Below are positions 9,322 through 17,658 of a DNA stretch of 64,000 nucleotides, piece by piece. The stretch comes from Mesorhizobium sp. CU3 (lineage in GTDB: Bacteria; Pseudomonadota; Alphaproteobacteria; Rhizobiales; Rhizobiaceae), in the NCBI RefSeq assembly GCF_006442965.1, contig NZ_VFWX01000016.1:1-64000 (forward strand). Direction: 5' to 3'. The notes beneath the pieces are model-generated. The model saw only the letters and a program-made list of their open reading frames with translations, ran no database searches and had not been told where the DNA came from. The translations under genes and the position numbers were made by a program. Position 1 is the first letter of the stretch. Every line of letters begins with the position of its first letter.

Positions 9322-9724
9322 TCACGATGCGTCGAAGTGGAAGTTCGGCGCATCAGATGATCCGGGGGTGTGGATCGCCTACGAATTTAGCTGCCGGCGA
9401 CGGCGCAAGCGACTTACAAATCGGTAAGCTTCACCTTGAGCGAAACGGCAGCAGCAAGCGAAATCCCTGCATTTTCCGTCACTTGCGAACAGAGCTGGCG
9501 TTCGTGCCGGCTGTTCTTCAAGCAAACGTGATGCGGCTGCGAGCGTGCGCCGCGACGGCCGGTAGGGATATCGAAGACGGAAATTGGGAAGGTAAAGAAC
9601 GAATATCGACGCTGCTGTGCGGCCCGTCGGGGGTGTTCGCAATTCAGCGCCGTGCAGTTGGCGGCCAACGGGGCACCGGAGCAGACGAAGGCCCCCCGGC
9701 CTCGCCTGTTTCCGTACTCGCTTA
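9322..9724. other. Intergenic stretch without a convincing gene
   Basis: Short open frames here show no ribosome site, no recognisable domain and no third-position GC bias like that of the neighbours. Apart from the hairpin before it and the composite repeat after it, nothing was found. Confidence 0.5.
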
Positions 9725-9825
9725 AAGCGCGTTTTGCTGAAACGGATTCAGGCGACGCGCTTCAAGTCTTCGTTTTGATGCATGTCATTGTCCCAGAACG
9801 CTGCGCACTTCCGGGCGACATGCAT
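9725..9825. repeat. Composite two-hairpin intergenic repeat, copy 1 (complete)
   Basis: Two adjacent inverted repeats. Unit A (9725-9762) has outer arms AAGCGCGT/ACGCGCTT enclosing CTGAA/TTCAG. Unit B (9778-9825) has outer arms ATGCATGTC/GACATGCAT with an inner imperfect stem CCCAGAA/TTCCGGG. Unit B recurs at 35915-35963. The last base of unit B is the first base (plus strand) of the TAA stop of the ArsR-family gene, so the element sits exactly at that gene's 3' end. This looks like a dispersed rhizobial hairpin element; a role in mRNA 3'-end protection is inference. Confidence 0.8.
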
Positions 9826-10202
9826 TAGGCGGCTTGCGGCCGCCGCAGCCTTTCCACAAACGCCTGCCGGGCGGGCCCGGCGAGCGGCTTGTCCATGGCA
9901 AGCAAGCCGTCGAGCAACGCGAGAAGTTCGCGCGCTGCCGAGGACTTGCAGGCGTAATACACCATCTGGCGATCGCGGCGGGTCTCGACCAGGCCAAACC
10001 TGCGCAGTTTGGCAAGATGTTGCGACAGCGCCGACTGGCTGAGCTCGACCTTTTCGGCAAGCACGCCGACGGAGAGTTCGCTTTCGGCTAGGTAGTTCAT
10101 GATGAGCAGACGTTTCTCGTTGCCCATCACCGCAAGAAAGGCTGCCGCGCTTTCTGCGTTGGCGGTTAGTTTCTTCGTCACCATCAGTATCCCCATGTTC
10201 AT
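9825..10202 (-). CDS. ArsR/SmtB-family regulator, NolR-like
   Basis: A 125-residue winged-helix repressor. The core (NEKRLLIMNYL, LSVGVLAEKVELSQSALSQH, LVETRRDRQMVYY) closely resembles NolR, the rhizobial repressor of nodulation and other genes, and has no obvious metal-binding Cys pair of the ArsR type. The extra C-terminal tail of about 25 residues is Arg/Ala rich. The start is uncertain: Met 1, Met 3 and Met 7 are all possible; Met 1 has GGAAGAG close upstream. The stop codon overlaps the composite repeat. The symbol nolR is not assigned because ArsR paralogues are common in rhizobia. Confidence 0.85.
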   Translation of the reverse strand: MNMGILMVTKKLTANAESAAAFLAVMGNEKRLLIMNYLAESELSVGVLAEKVELSQSALSQHLAKLRRFGLVETRRDRQMVYYACKSSAARELLALLDGLLAMDKPLAGPARQAFVERLRRPQAA

Positions 10203-10581
10203 GCTCTTCCGAAGGCCATGGGGGCAATGGCTTCAGAGTACCAGAGCGTTAATGGACCTGTCCCGGGACTGGGACCTGCCCTGCTTCTTGTTTCGACCAA
10301 CACCCCCTTCGCAACCCGGTTGCCACCACGTAGGGATTGTTGGTCTAGGACAAATGCGCAGTGCTTTTACTTGGTGCAAGTAGGTGCAGACTCGTAAAAA
10401 TTCCACGCCTCTAATACGTAACAGCGCGCTCGTCATTCAGCAAGGATATAACGAAGCTGCGACAGCAAACGGCGGAAGGCGCCGACGTCGGCTTGCCGCG
10501 GGGACTGACCATGCAGCTCAAGCCGTGCTAACATTAGCCGAGACATAAAAAGGGCTGACAAGGGAGTTTGAGGAGGAAGCC
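10203..10581. other. Intergenic region, nothing recognised
   Basis: About 380 bases between the divergent NolR-like gene and the small gene at 10582. It holds the palindrome GTCCCGGGAC near 10259 and a short direct repeat GGTGCA near 10374-10386, neither matching a known site. Promoters for both flanking genes must lie here. Confidence 0.45.
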
Positions 10582-10785
10582 GTGTCCATCGCGTCCATGG
10601 CCCGAAACACGTTCACGCCCGACGAGATAGTCATGCTCGGCCGCGTCTTCGACCGCGGTAGCATCGAGGGCGAGACTGCCGAGCAGAAAGAAGCGCGTGC
10701 CTCGCGCATCATAGCCAACTATATGGCCGGCATTACCGACGAGGCGGAGCTGATCGAGCTGTCGCGAAGGCCGCTCGGGAGATGA
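10582..10785 (+). CDS. Small conserved-looking protein, unknown function
   Basis: A 67-residue acidic-then-basic soluble protein starting with GTG after a strong site, GAGGAGGAAGCC. It has no signal peptide or membrane segment. The sequence is mostly helical in appearance (FTPDEIVMLGRVFD ... RIIANYMAGITDEAELIELS). I do not recognise a family. Codon use matches the neighbours, which supports a real gene. Confidence 0.65.
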   Translation: MSIASMARNTFTPDEIVMLGRVFDRGSIEGETAEQKEARASRIIANYMAGITDEAELIELSRRPLGR

Positions 10786-10892
10786 GAAGCATGCGCCGCG
10801 GTGAGCCGGCTTCACGCTAAAGTGACGTCCTGCGCAACGGAACCCGGCCGGAAACATCCCGTTACGATATGTTTCCAAGTTGAGGTTTCGCG

Positions 10893-11137
10893 ATGATCCA
10901 AGGGTGGTTTTCCAAGCCAGTCGAAATCGCCGTCGGCCTTTCGGGCTCGATCCGCCACATTTCAACGCCGAACAGGCCGTGGAGTTGCTGACCGGCCAGT
11001 GGCGCGATGCCGGCAGTGCGCCACATGGCGCGGCGCTACGCGCCTGCCGGCGCGCGATCAGCGGCGATGTCGCGGCGGACAGTGCCAGAGATGCTTTCGT
11101 CGACGCGGCGCGCGCAGCGCATATGCTGGTTGATTAG
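10893..11137 (+). pseudogene. DUF982 gene with an apparent one-base frameshift
   Basis: The first part reads MIQGWFSKPVEIAVGLSGS from an ATG at 10893 behind TTGAGG. The rest (FNAEQAVELLTGQW ... ACRRAI ... ARDAFVDAARAAHMLVD) is in another frame that ends at 11137. Joined near the TTT at 10960-10962, the two give a complete protein aligning throughout with the intact DUF982 gene 180 bases downstream. The simplest explanation is one missing base, either a real mutation or a sequencing error. DUF982 proteins are small, of unknown function and abundant in Mesorhizobium. Confidence 0.7.
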
Positions 11138-11318
11138 CGTCGACCGCGCGTTCGGCGACGTGATGGAGCGGCGCTTTCGAAAGCTTGCAAAAATATTCGG
11201 AACCTAACGTGCGACGGTTGGTTAACGCGCGGGTTCGCAATGGTTCGCGGACCCACATCTGGCGTCTCCAAGCCGCCGATTGCTTGCTCAAAAGACGATC
11301 ACAACAATGGAGGAAATG

Positions 11319-11561
11319 ATGAACGATGTCTGGTTTTCCGAACCGGTCGTGATCGATTTCCAGCCGAACGGCCATCGCAAAGTGTCGACATGCTTCGAGG
11401 CGATGGAATGCCTCGACGAGCGGTGGCCGGGACAGGCGCGCGACGGCGCCTGGCGCTCGGCAAGTCGCGTCTGCCGCGACGCGCTCGACGGCCTACGCAG
11501 CTCTGGAGAAGCCCGCAAGACGTTGCGCAAGGCGGCAAAGCTCGCCGGCCTGCTGGCTTGA
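11319..11561 (+). CDS. DUF982 family protein
   Basis: An 80-residue protein with the DUF982 pattern: WFSEPVVI near the N-terminus, then CFEAMECLDERWPG, CRDALDG and a basic C-terminal helix (ARKTLRKAAKLAG). GGAGGA lies five bases before this ATG, which decides it over the ATG directly upstream. It is the intact tandem copy next to the frameshifted gene at 10893; a third, more distant member lies at 53075. The function of the family is unknown. Confidence 0.85.
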   Translation: MNDVWFSEPVVIDFQPNGHRKVSTCFEAMECLDERWPGQARDGAWRSASRVCRDALDGLRSSGEARKTLRKAAKLAGLLA

Positions 11562-11855
11562 TCGTCAATGTTTCTGGTGCCCTGTGGTATCCCGCTTGGG
11601 AGGCCACCAGGCCCGGTTCCGGATTGCCGCCGCGGCTTATGGTCCGATCAGGTGAAGCGGCGGCCGGCGCATACTCAAGGACGCGCTCACGAACGCATCC
11701 CGTGGGCTACATGAAAACGCCGGCCGCTGGGCTTCGGGGTTGCCTGACGGGTTCAGGCCCCTTCATTTCGGCGAGTCGGGCCGGCGCCGGCAACGCAAGC
11801 GCCGCATCATGGTAAAGGAGCGGTTACTATCCACAGGCGCGCCGGGGCGGATGCG

Positions 11856-12818
11856 TCAGCCGAAGCCACCGAGCACTTCCGGGAACTGCACCGCCATCGC
11901 CCCCTCTTCCGCCTGCTTGGCGTAGATCTGGTGCATCTTCTTGCCATCATATCGGGCGCGGCGGCGGTGGATATCCTTGCCGAAGAGACCGGCGATCGCG
12001 TCAAATCGTCTGGCGAAGCGTTTCATGACGCCGCGTTCGAACGGTATGCGCTGCTCGAAGGACCGGCCCCACGGCGTATCCCTTGCCAGATCGCGCCAGA
12101 CCGCGAGCGCTTCGAGCTCGACCCCGACCTGGTTGCCCCACGGTTTGCCACCGGCGAAATGGCGGGCCCAAGCCTGGGAGAAGCGAAACTCCCTTGTTCC
12201 GAGCGATTGCAGATTCCAGCTTGGATGCATGGTCTGCCATTTGCCCTCGAAGACGACATTGAGGGCATTCTGATCGTTCATCTTGCCAAGGATGGCCGTC
12301 TGGCGCGTGCGCTCCAACAGGGCAAGCTCGCGGACAGCAGCCATATCGAAGACGACGACACCGGAGTTGAAGTACGGCGCGCCGGGATGCAGCCCGAGCT
12401 TTTGGCGATAGGCCGGGCGAAAATACATATAGTCGTCATGCGCGGCGAGCAGCGGAGCATGCAGCTCTTGCCCGGCCAAGTCGTTGATATCCCTGTTGAA
12501 GAGGACGTCACAGTCTGTGTAGGCCATACGGTCATACTGCGCGAAGACCGGGAGCTGATCGGCGAACAGGCGGGTGTAGGCCGCGATGCTGTATGTCCCG
12601 AAGCGAAAACCGTAGTTCGTCATGAAATCGGCGACGTCGACCAGTTCGACTTTGCCTTGCAGCAGATGGCGCCCGGCTTCAAGATCAGCTTCGCTCGCGC
12701 CGGTATAGAGCAACCAGCCGTCAATCGGCGCGGAGACGTCGATAATGCGACGCGCCGCCAGGCAGGCGTATGGGAAGTATTCTGCATCCGCCGCCAGAAA
12801 GAAACACGACTTCACCAT
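11856..12818 (-). CDS. Glycosyltransferase family 8-like protein
   Basis: A 320-residue GT-A type transferase. The metal-binding DxD lies in MAYTDCDVLF. Other family landmarks are the N-terminal CFFLAADAEYFPYA, PYFNSGVVVFD and MNDQNALNVVFEGKW. GT8 enzymes use UDP-sugars to extend lipopolysaccharide cores or other glycans. The start MVKSCFF is chosen over one 42 bases upstream because the longer form would run further into the acetyltransferase gene; the chosen start lies 17 bases beyond that gene's stop. It is the last gene of a two-gene minus-strand unit in a glycan islet. Confidence 0.88.
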   Translation of the reverse strand: MVKSCFFLAADAEYFPYACLAARRIIDVSAPIDGWLLYTGASEADLEAGRHLLQGKVELVDVADFMTNYGFRFGTYSIAAYTRLFADQLPVFAQYDRMAYTDCDVLFNRDINDLAGQELHAPLLAAHDDYMYFRPAYRQKLGLHPGAPYFNSGVVVFDMAAVRELALLERTRQTAILGKMNDQNALNVVFEGKWQTMHPSWNLQSLGTREFRFSQAWARHFAGGKPWGNQVGVELEALAVWRDLARDTPWGRSFEQRIPFERGVMKRFARRFDAIAGLFGKDIHRRRARYDGKKMHQIYAKQAEEGAMAVQFPEVLGGFG

Positions 12819-12834
12819 CGCCTGCAGCAGCCCC

Positions 12835-13416
12835 TTATTTTGCCGCGGTGCCTGCCACAAAATGCTTCTCGACGAAAGCCTCGATCGGGCCCATCAGCGA
12901 GGCCGCCTCGCGCTTGACCTTGTCGTCGTCCCAAAGCCACCACTGGATAGCCAGAAGTTTCGAGATGATCTCCTCGGAGAACCGGTATCTGATCAGCCGC
13001 GCCGGAGACCCGCCGACGATCGCGTAGGGCGGCACGTTCTTGGTGACGACCGCTCCGGCGCCGACGACCGCCCCATCGCCGATCTCGACGCCCGGCAGGA
13101 TCATCGCGCCATTGCCGATCCAGACGTCGTTGCCGACGGTGATGCCAGCCGGCTTGCTGCCTTTTGCGATCGGTTCCGGCTGCTTCAGCAACCGGCCGTA
13201 GATCGGAAACGTGGTTGCGCTGGTGGTCGGGTGCTGGCCGGAGCAGATGAAAAGCACCCGGCCGGCAACCGAGCAGAAGGCCCCGACCCGCAGCGGAGCA
13301 TCCTGCAAGGGGAAAAGGATCTTTCGCCAGGTTACGCCGTAAGTGTGGCGGCCAACCGTCACATGCTCCGGCAATTTGGAGCGCGCGTCCTTGAACCACC
13401 TGGAAATCGACGACAT
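12835..13416 (-). CDS. Hexapeptide-repeat acetyltransferase (CatB/Vat-like)
   Basis: A 193-residue left-handed beta-helix acyltransferase. The hexapeptide repeats (ITVGNDVWIGNGAMILPG, then GAVVGAGAVV) and SGQHPT, which corresponds to the catalytic His region of xenobiotic/streptogramin acetyltransferases, are clear, as is the C-terminal IVGGSPARLIRYRF. In this context it more likely acetylates a surface sugar than an antibiotic. The start at 13416 has TTGAGG seven bases upstream; the longer frame adds 35 poorly conserved residues. Confidence 0.87.
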   Translation of the reverse strand: MSSISRWFKDARSKLPEHVTVGRHTYGVTWRKILFPLQDAPLRVGAFCSVAGRVLFICSGQHPTTSATTFPIYGRLLKQPEPIAKGSKPAGITVGNDVWIGNGAMILPGVEIGDGAVVGAGAVVTKNVPPYAIVGGSPARLIRYRFSEEIISKLLAIQWWLWDDDKVKREAASLMGPIEAFVEKHFVAGTAAK

Positions 13417-13540
13417 CGGCAACCTCAACCACAGCCCCGCGGCGACATAGCCGCAGATCGGCCGAGCCCACAAGCCAGGGCCGCTTTCATCGGCCACAGG
13501 ACCTCTTGGAATGCAAGCCACAGTCGGCTAGTGACGGCGA

Positions 13541-14341
13541 ATGTCAAAGCTGGAGAACGCGCACCAACCCATGAAATGTCTGGTCATCAACCTTGACCGG
13601 TCAACGGACAGGTTGAACCACGCAACATCAGAGTTCGCCAAGATCGGCGTTGCTTCTGAACGTATTGCGGCGGTCGATGCATCAAAAGAAGCTTTGAATT
13701 TCCCTTCCGCGCGCCACCTTACCAAACCGGAGATCGCTTGCTTTCTCAGCCACCGCAAATGCTGGCAGATCATTGCCGACGGTACGGATCAATACTGCGC
13801 CATCTTTGAGGACGACGTTGTTTTCAGGCACGATGCCGGAGCTTTTTTGTCCGATGACAGCTGGGTGCCGCGCGATGCAGATGTCGTCAAGCTCGAGACG
13901 TTTTTCGGCCAGGTCAGGCTGGGGCGCCTTGCTTCGATTGGAAACGGACATTCGATCGGCCGGCTGGTGGGCGAGCACCTCGGCACGGCCGGCTATGTCA
14001 TCTCGAAGGCTGCATCTCAAAAGCTGCTTCTGCGCACAACGTATCTCAAAGAGCCGATCGATCTCGCATTGTTCAGCCCGAATTCAATGATATGCGCCCG
14101 CAACAATACCTATCAGGTGACACCGGCGCTTTGCGCCCAACACCATTTCCTTTCCGAACGCGACAAGACCCCGACGCTCATCCAGACGGCGCCGCATCAC
14201 CCCAAAAGCGTGGCCACGAAAATTCGCGGGGAGTTGTCGCGGGTTTTCGCCCATTGCCGAAACGGAACCTTCCGGCGAACCCAAAAAGTTGACCTCGCAC
14301 TGGGCTGGCCTGACGCGCCTCCGCCTCGCCGATCTTTGTGA
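13541..14341 (+). CDS. Glycosyltransferase family 25 (LPS biosynthesis)
   Basis: A 266-residue GT25 enzyme. The N-terminal MKCLVINLDRSTDR, the EIACFLSHRKCW motif and the acidic FEDDVVF are diagnostic of the family, which includes LPS beta-galactosyltransferases. The start is unsure: the family usually begins at the MKCLVIN methionine, ten codons further in (13571), and neither start has a strong ribosome site. It is divergent from the acetyltransferase/GT8 pair. Base composition looks less GC-rich than in neighbouring core genes, in keeping with an acquired glycan islet. Confidence 0.87.
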   Translation: MSKLENAHQPMKCLVINLDRSTDRLNHATSEFAKIGVASERIAAVDASKEALNFPSARHLTKPEIACFLSHRKCWQIIADGTDQYCAIFEDDVVFRHDAGAFLSDDSWVPRDADVVKLETFFGQVRLGRLASIGNGHSIGRLVGEHLGTAGYVISKAASQKLLLRTTYLKEPIDLALFSPNSMICARNNTYQVTPALCAQHHFLSERDKTPTLIQTAPHHPKSVATKIRGELSRVFAHCRNGTFRRTQKVDLALGWPDAPPPRRSL

Positions 14342-14462
14342 GGTCCAGGCGCAAGACCACCGCCGCGGATTGATGCAATTGCTGGCTGCTTGATTTTCTG
14401 GCGGCTTCGAGTGAAGGGGATGCAAGGGTCGCCGATTGCCTCGGCAGCCTATGAGACGCAGC

Positions 14463-15389
14463 ATGGCATTCAAACCTATAGCCGATGCGATAAGCAAAAA
14501 CCGCTTTGCCATCCAGGCAAAGACGCTCCGCAACCATGTCTTCTACAAGATCTTCGAAAGCCGGGGACGCGCATCCGGACGTTTGCTCGCCAAACAGCTG
14601 CGCGATGCAAAAGCATCGCGCGTTTGCATCACGATCGCTTTCAACACGCCCTGGGTGATCGACGCCCTGACGAAGGCGTGGGAAATGCGGCCGCCGGGAA
14701 TGACGCTGGTCGTCGTCGACAATTCGGACAGGATCGATGCCCGAAAGACCATTGCCCGTATCTGCGAGACACGCGGCGTCCCCTATCTTGCGCTGCCGAT
14801 GCGGGTCGAGAAGCATCTGTCGAGATCGCACGGAACAGCGATCACCTGGGCATTCCACAACATCGTGCGCCATTTGAAGCCGGAGCTCTTCGGCTTCATC
14901 GATCACGACTGCTTCCCGGTCGAGCCGTTCGACATCCCATCGCGACTGGAAGGCAAGGCCGTGTATGGGCGCAGGGCATACGGCACCGAAAACCACGTCT
15001 ACAAGGCCCAGCCGGGCGACCGGCACTGGAACCTGTGGGCAGGCTATTGCTTCTACCGGTTCGCCGCGGTGGCAGACCGCAAGCTGAATTTCGACCCGCG
15101 TTTGAATCTCGGCCTCGATACCGGCGGCGCGAACTGGGCAATCCTCTATTCGAAGCTCGATGAAGCGGATGTTTGCGTCGCCACGCTGGAACAGCGGCCG
15201 ATGGCGATAGCGGGCGCGATCGGGCACCACGAAGTCATCGACGGCGCCTTCTTCCACCTTGCCGGCGTCTCATACCCCGACAGGCCAGGCTATCATCACC
15301 GGACGGCGGAACATCGGGAGATGCTTCGCGACTATGTCTGGAACACATATCTGGGCGGGCCGGCCGGGCAGACGGTGAGCGACTTCTGA
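14463..15389 (+). CDS. Glycosyltransferase, GT-A type, unassigned family
   Basis: A 308-residue soluble protein. An N-terminal Rossmann-like region (VCITIAFNTPWVIDAL; TLVVVDNSD) is followed by an acidic FIDHDCFP motif in the position of DxD and by HWNLWAGYCFYR, as in some rhizobial glycosyltransferase-2-like proteins. It lies 121 bases after the GT25 gene on the same strand. ATGs at 14436 and 14451 are also possible. A glycan transfer role is inferred from the fold motif and context. Confidence 0.7.
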   Translation: MAFKPIADAISKNRFAIQAKTLRNHVFYKIFESRGRASGRLLAKQLRDAKASRVCITIAFNTPWVIDALTKAWEMRPPGMTLVVVDNSDRIDARKTIARICETRGVPYLALPMRVEKHLSRSHGTAITWAFHNIVRHLKPELFGFIDHDCFPVEPFDIPSRLEGKAVYGRRAYGTENHVYKAQPGDRHWNLWAGYCFYRFAAVADRKLNFDPRLNLGLDTGGANWAILYSKLDEADVCVATLEQRPMAIAGAIGHHEVIDGAFFHLAGVSYPDRPGYHHRTAEHREMLRDYVWNTYLGGPAGQTVSDF

Positions 15390-15641
15390 CCTCCGAGGAC
15401 GCCCCAACCATGCTTAGCGCCTGCCTGGCCGGCGCCGGCATCGCCCAGGTGCTGGAATTCGCCACCCGCGACGAATTAAGCGACGGAAGGCTGATTGAGC
15501 TGTTCCCCGACTGGCCCGATGAGTTCTTCCCTCCACGCGATCTACCCTTCGCGGCAGTATCGTACCGCCAAGGTGCGGGCGTTCGTGGAATTTGTCGGGG
15601 AGCCGCTGGCGGAGGTTAGATCAGACCCAGAATCAACCTGA
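15386..15641 (+). pseudogene. LysR-family C-terminal remnant, frameshifted
   Basis: Reading on from the end of the glycosyltransferase, one frame gives TSEDAPTMLSACLAGAGIAQ and then LIELFPDWPDEFFP, the typical end of a LysR effector domain. At about 15531 the frame must shift by +1 to continue as LHAIYPSRQYRTAKVRAFVE, the conserved LysR C-terminus, ending in TGA at 15641. The N-terminal HTH and most of the effector domain are missing. This is a decayed fragment at the edge of the glycan islet. Confidence 0.75.
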
Positions 15642-15828
15642 TCTCTTAAGCAATTGAAAACACTACACTCTACAAACGAGCGCCCCATTCCCGTTTGCAT
15701 GGGCAAATCCGGATCGCCATGTGACAGCTTACCAGTGCTGTCGCGCAGGTAGCACTTTCGGCATACTTGACTCGCGGCAAACACGGCATGATTTTGCTCA
15801 CACAGGTTCGTCACGACGGGGTGCAGTG

Positions 15829-16338
15829 ATGACTACCTTTGTGAGATCGGTATTGCTGGCTTTCCTCTTGGTAACAAGCGCGGAACGAGCCGAGGCCGCC
15901 ATCAAAATCTGCAACAATTTTTCCCAGACCGTCTACTTTGCGATGGCCTATAGCCAGCCAGGTTACGACGAATCCTACATTTCGCGAGGTTGGCTTGTAT
16001 TGAACCCGAATGGAGGCTGCGATCAATTCGATAGCGCGCTCCACTTGTCCGTGTTTTGGTACTATGCGGAAACCAACCAATATAAAGTCAGCAAACACGT
16101 CAAGAACATCAACATGTGGGGCAATGTCCGCCCGGATAAACAGTTCTGGATTGCAACCAACTCTTTTAATTTCATCAACAATCTGAATGAAAAGCCATCG
16201 CATCCGGGCGACCCCGGAGCACGCCTGGTCGGCTTTACACGCTCCGTTGAATCGAAGGATTCGGAGCTTGACGAAACGCTGACCATCGAGGCGGACGGGA
16301 TCAACGTCTCCCAGAGTTTCAGCAGCAATGGCCAGTGA
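15829..16338 (+). CDS. DUF1036 family secreted protein
   Basis: A 169-residue exported protein. The signal peptide runs to AERAEA (about residue 23). The mature part starts IKICNNFSQTVYFAMAY and includes SRGWLVLNPNGGCDQF, matching DUF1036 membrane-associated proteins in which paired Cys and Trp residues recur. The C-terminal part (VESKDSELDETLTIEADG) is more variable. Function unknown. The start is the ATG that begins the signal peptide. The gene is relatively AT-rich for this window. Confidence 0.8.
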   Translation: MTTFVRSVLLAFLLVTSAERAEAAIKICNNFSQTVYFAMAYSQPGYDESYISRGWLVLNPNGGCDQFDSALHLSVFWYYAETNQYKVSKHVKNINMWGNVRPDKQFWIATNSFNFINNLNEKPSHPGDPGARLVGFTRSVESKDSELDETLTIEADGINVSQSFSSNGQ

Positions 16339-16429
16339 CGTGCAAGGTCGGCGACGCTGAACCTCCGGCCATCGGCTTAGAGGGCCGGCGCTGAACCAGT
16401 TGCGGGAGAGCTTGTTTGCAGGCAGCGAT

Positions 16430-16801
16430 CTAGCGGTAAAGTCCAGGGTATTTGGCCTTTTCGGTCTGGCAATTTCCGGCCCTCTGGACAGCCATGGCAA
16501 ACGCTCTTTCATAAGTATGAGCGGCCCTCTTGAATTTAGAGGGATCAGGCGTCAGGCGTTTATCCAGCCCGTCGTACAAAAGGACGGGGACAGTCATGAT
16601 GGCTTTTCCATCTGCGGTTGGCCTCAGCCGACATCTTTGCATGACACCAATCATATCGCCTGCCATTGTTGCTGCCTTATGCAACTTGTCATCGGCCATC
16701 CGAGCCAAGTAATCGATGTTTTTCTGCTCTCCTTGCCCTGCCGAGGCAGCTGATACTGTGCAAAAAAATCCGGCTGCGGCCGTTGTTAGAATACGGTTCA
16801 A
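16430..16801 (-). CDS. Secreted small protein, unknown
   Basis: A 123-residue protein beginning at a TTG that follows AGGGGAG. The start codon is chosen because the resulting N-terminus is a good signal peptide (LNRILTTAAAGFFCTVSAASA). The mature region (about 100 residues) is amphipathic with two cysteines (MQRCRLR and GNCQTEKAK), which may pair in the periplasm. It ends in KAKYPGLYR. No family recognised. Confidence 0.6.
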   Translation of the reverse strand: MNRILTTAAAGFFCTVSAASAGQGEQKNIDYLARMADDKLHKAATMAGDMIGVMQRCRLRPTADGKAIMTVPVLLYDGLDKRLTPDPSKFKRAAHTYERAFAMAVQRAGNCQTEKAKYPGLYR

Positions 16802-16932
16802 AAATTGACTCCCCTTTTTTGCAATGAACTCGGCCTCCCGAGCAGGAAGCATACCACTGGCACGAAGTATAGCTTCAAGGGGAGGAATTCAGGGAGCGGG
16901 ACCGAACTCACTCCCGTATCCGGTCTGCAAAA

Positions 16933-17009
16933 TGGCGATCCCGGCAGGATTCGAACCTGCGACCATCGGCTTAGAAGGCCGGTGCTCTATCCAGCTGAGC
17001 TACGGGACC
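16933..17009 (-). tRNA. tRNA-Arg (anticodon TCT)
   Basis: A 77-base cloverleaf on the minus strand. The acceptor stem is GGTCCCG/CGGGATC, the D-arm TAGCTCAGCTGGATAGAGCA, the anticodon loop CTTCTAA (TCT), the T-arm GCAGGTTCGAATCCTGC, and the discriminator G is followed by an encoded CCA. Confidence 0.97.
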
Positions 17010-17066
17010 GTAGGCCGGCCGAAGCCGGCTGGTGCGTGTTACGCCTGATGGCGCTCGACTCGTCGG

Positions 17067-17372
17067 TCAGTGCGTCCAGGGCGTCCTGCGGTCATAGCGG
17101 AAATTGTCGGAATAGGAAATCTGCCGGCGCTTGGCTTCCTTCGGCTCTTCGACGCGATAGGCGATCTTTTCCTTCTCGGCATAGGCCACCGCTTCTTCCT
17201 TCGTGTCGAAGGTGAGCTTCACCTGGCTCAGCATGTCGCCGGAAGTGGTGTAGCCCATCAACGGGTCGATCTTCTTGCGCTGGGCGGGATCGAATTCCAG
17301 CACCCAATGTCCGGTCTTGGCCTTGCCGGACTGCATCGCGGTTTTGGCTGGACTGAAAATGCGCGCGGACAT
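17067..17372 (-). CDS. ETC complex I accessory subunit, NDUFS4-like
   Basis: A 101-residue protein with the conserved region of the mitochondrial 18-kDa NADH dehydrogenase subunit NDUFS4: ARIFSPAKTAMQSGKAKT, then WVLEFDPAQ, PLMGYTTSGDM, and the C-terminal SYSDNFRYDRRTPWTH. Alphaproteobacterial complex I carries this extra subunit, encoded away from the nuo operon as here. The start follows ACGAGG. It acts at the peripheral arm of complex I at the inner membrane. It lies 58 bases downstream of the tRNA-Arg gene in plus coordinates. Confidence 0.93.
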   Translation of the reverse strand: MSARIFSPAKTAMQSGKAKTGHWVLEFDPAQRKKIDPLMGYTTSGDMLSQVKLTFDTKEEAVAYAEKEKIAYRVEEPKEAKRRQISYSDNFRYDRRTPWTH

Positions 17373-17658
17373 GACCACCTCGTTGCCGCCCGAAACCGGG
17401 CACCCATTTTTAGAAGCGCCCGGGCAAGCCGGCTGCCGGCCTGAATGCGCGCGCCAATCCGTCAATACTGTGCAAGCGCGCCGTCGGCAAGGCCGCAAGC
17501 TGCCCAACGCTGCAAGCGAGACGCGGAGCCTTGCCCAGGCCTGTTAGCCGGCGTTTGCAAACGCCGCGACACAATGCCTGGCTTGTTGGCAACGCCCGCC
17601 TATTCCATTTGCGATGCGAGCGGCATATGTCGGATACGTGGCCGTGCCAATTGAGGCC

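Noticed and set aside
9327..9725. 132-codon open frame after the importer operon
   Set aside because: No family match, no ribosome site, and composition unlike neighbouring genes.
11240..11815. Long open frame overlapping the DUF982 gene
   Set aside because: It overlaps an intact DUF982 gene in another frame and shows no domain or ribosome site; a shadow frame.
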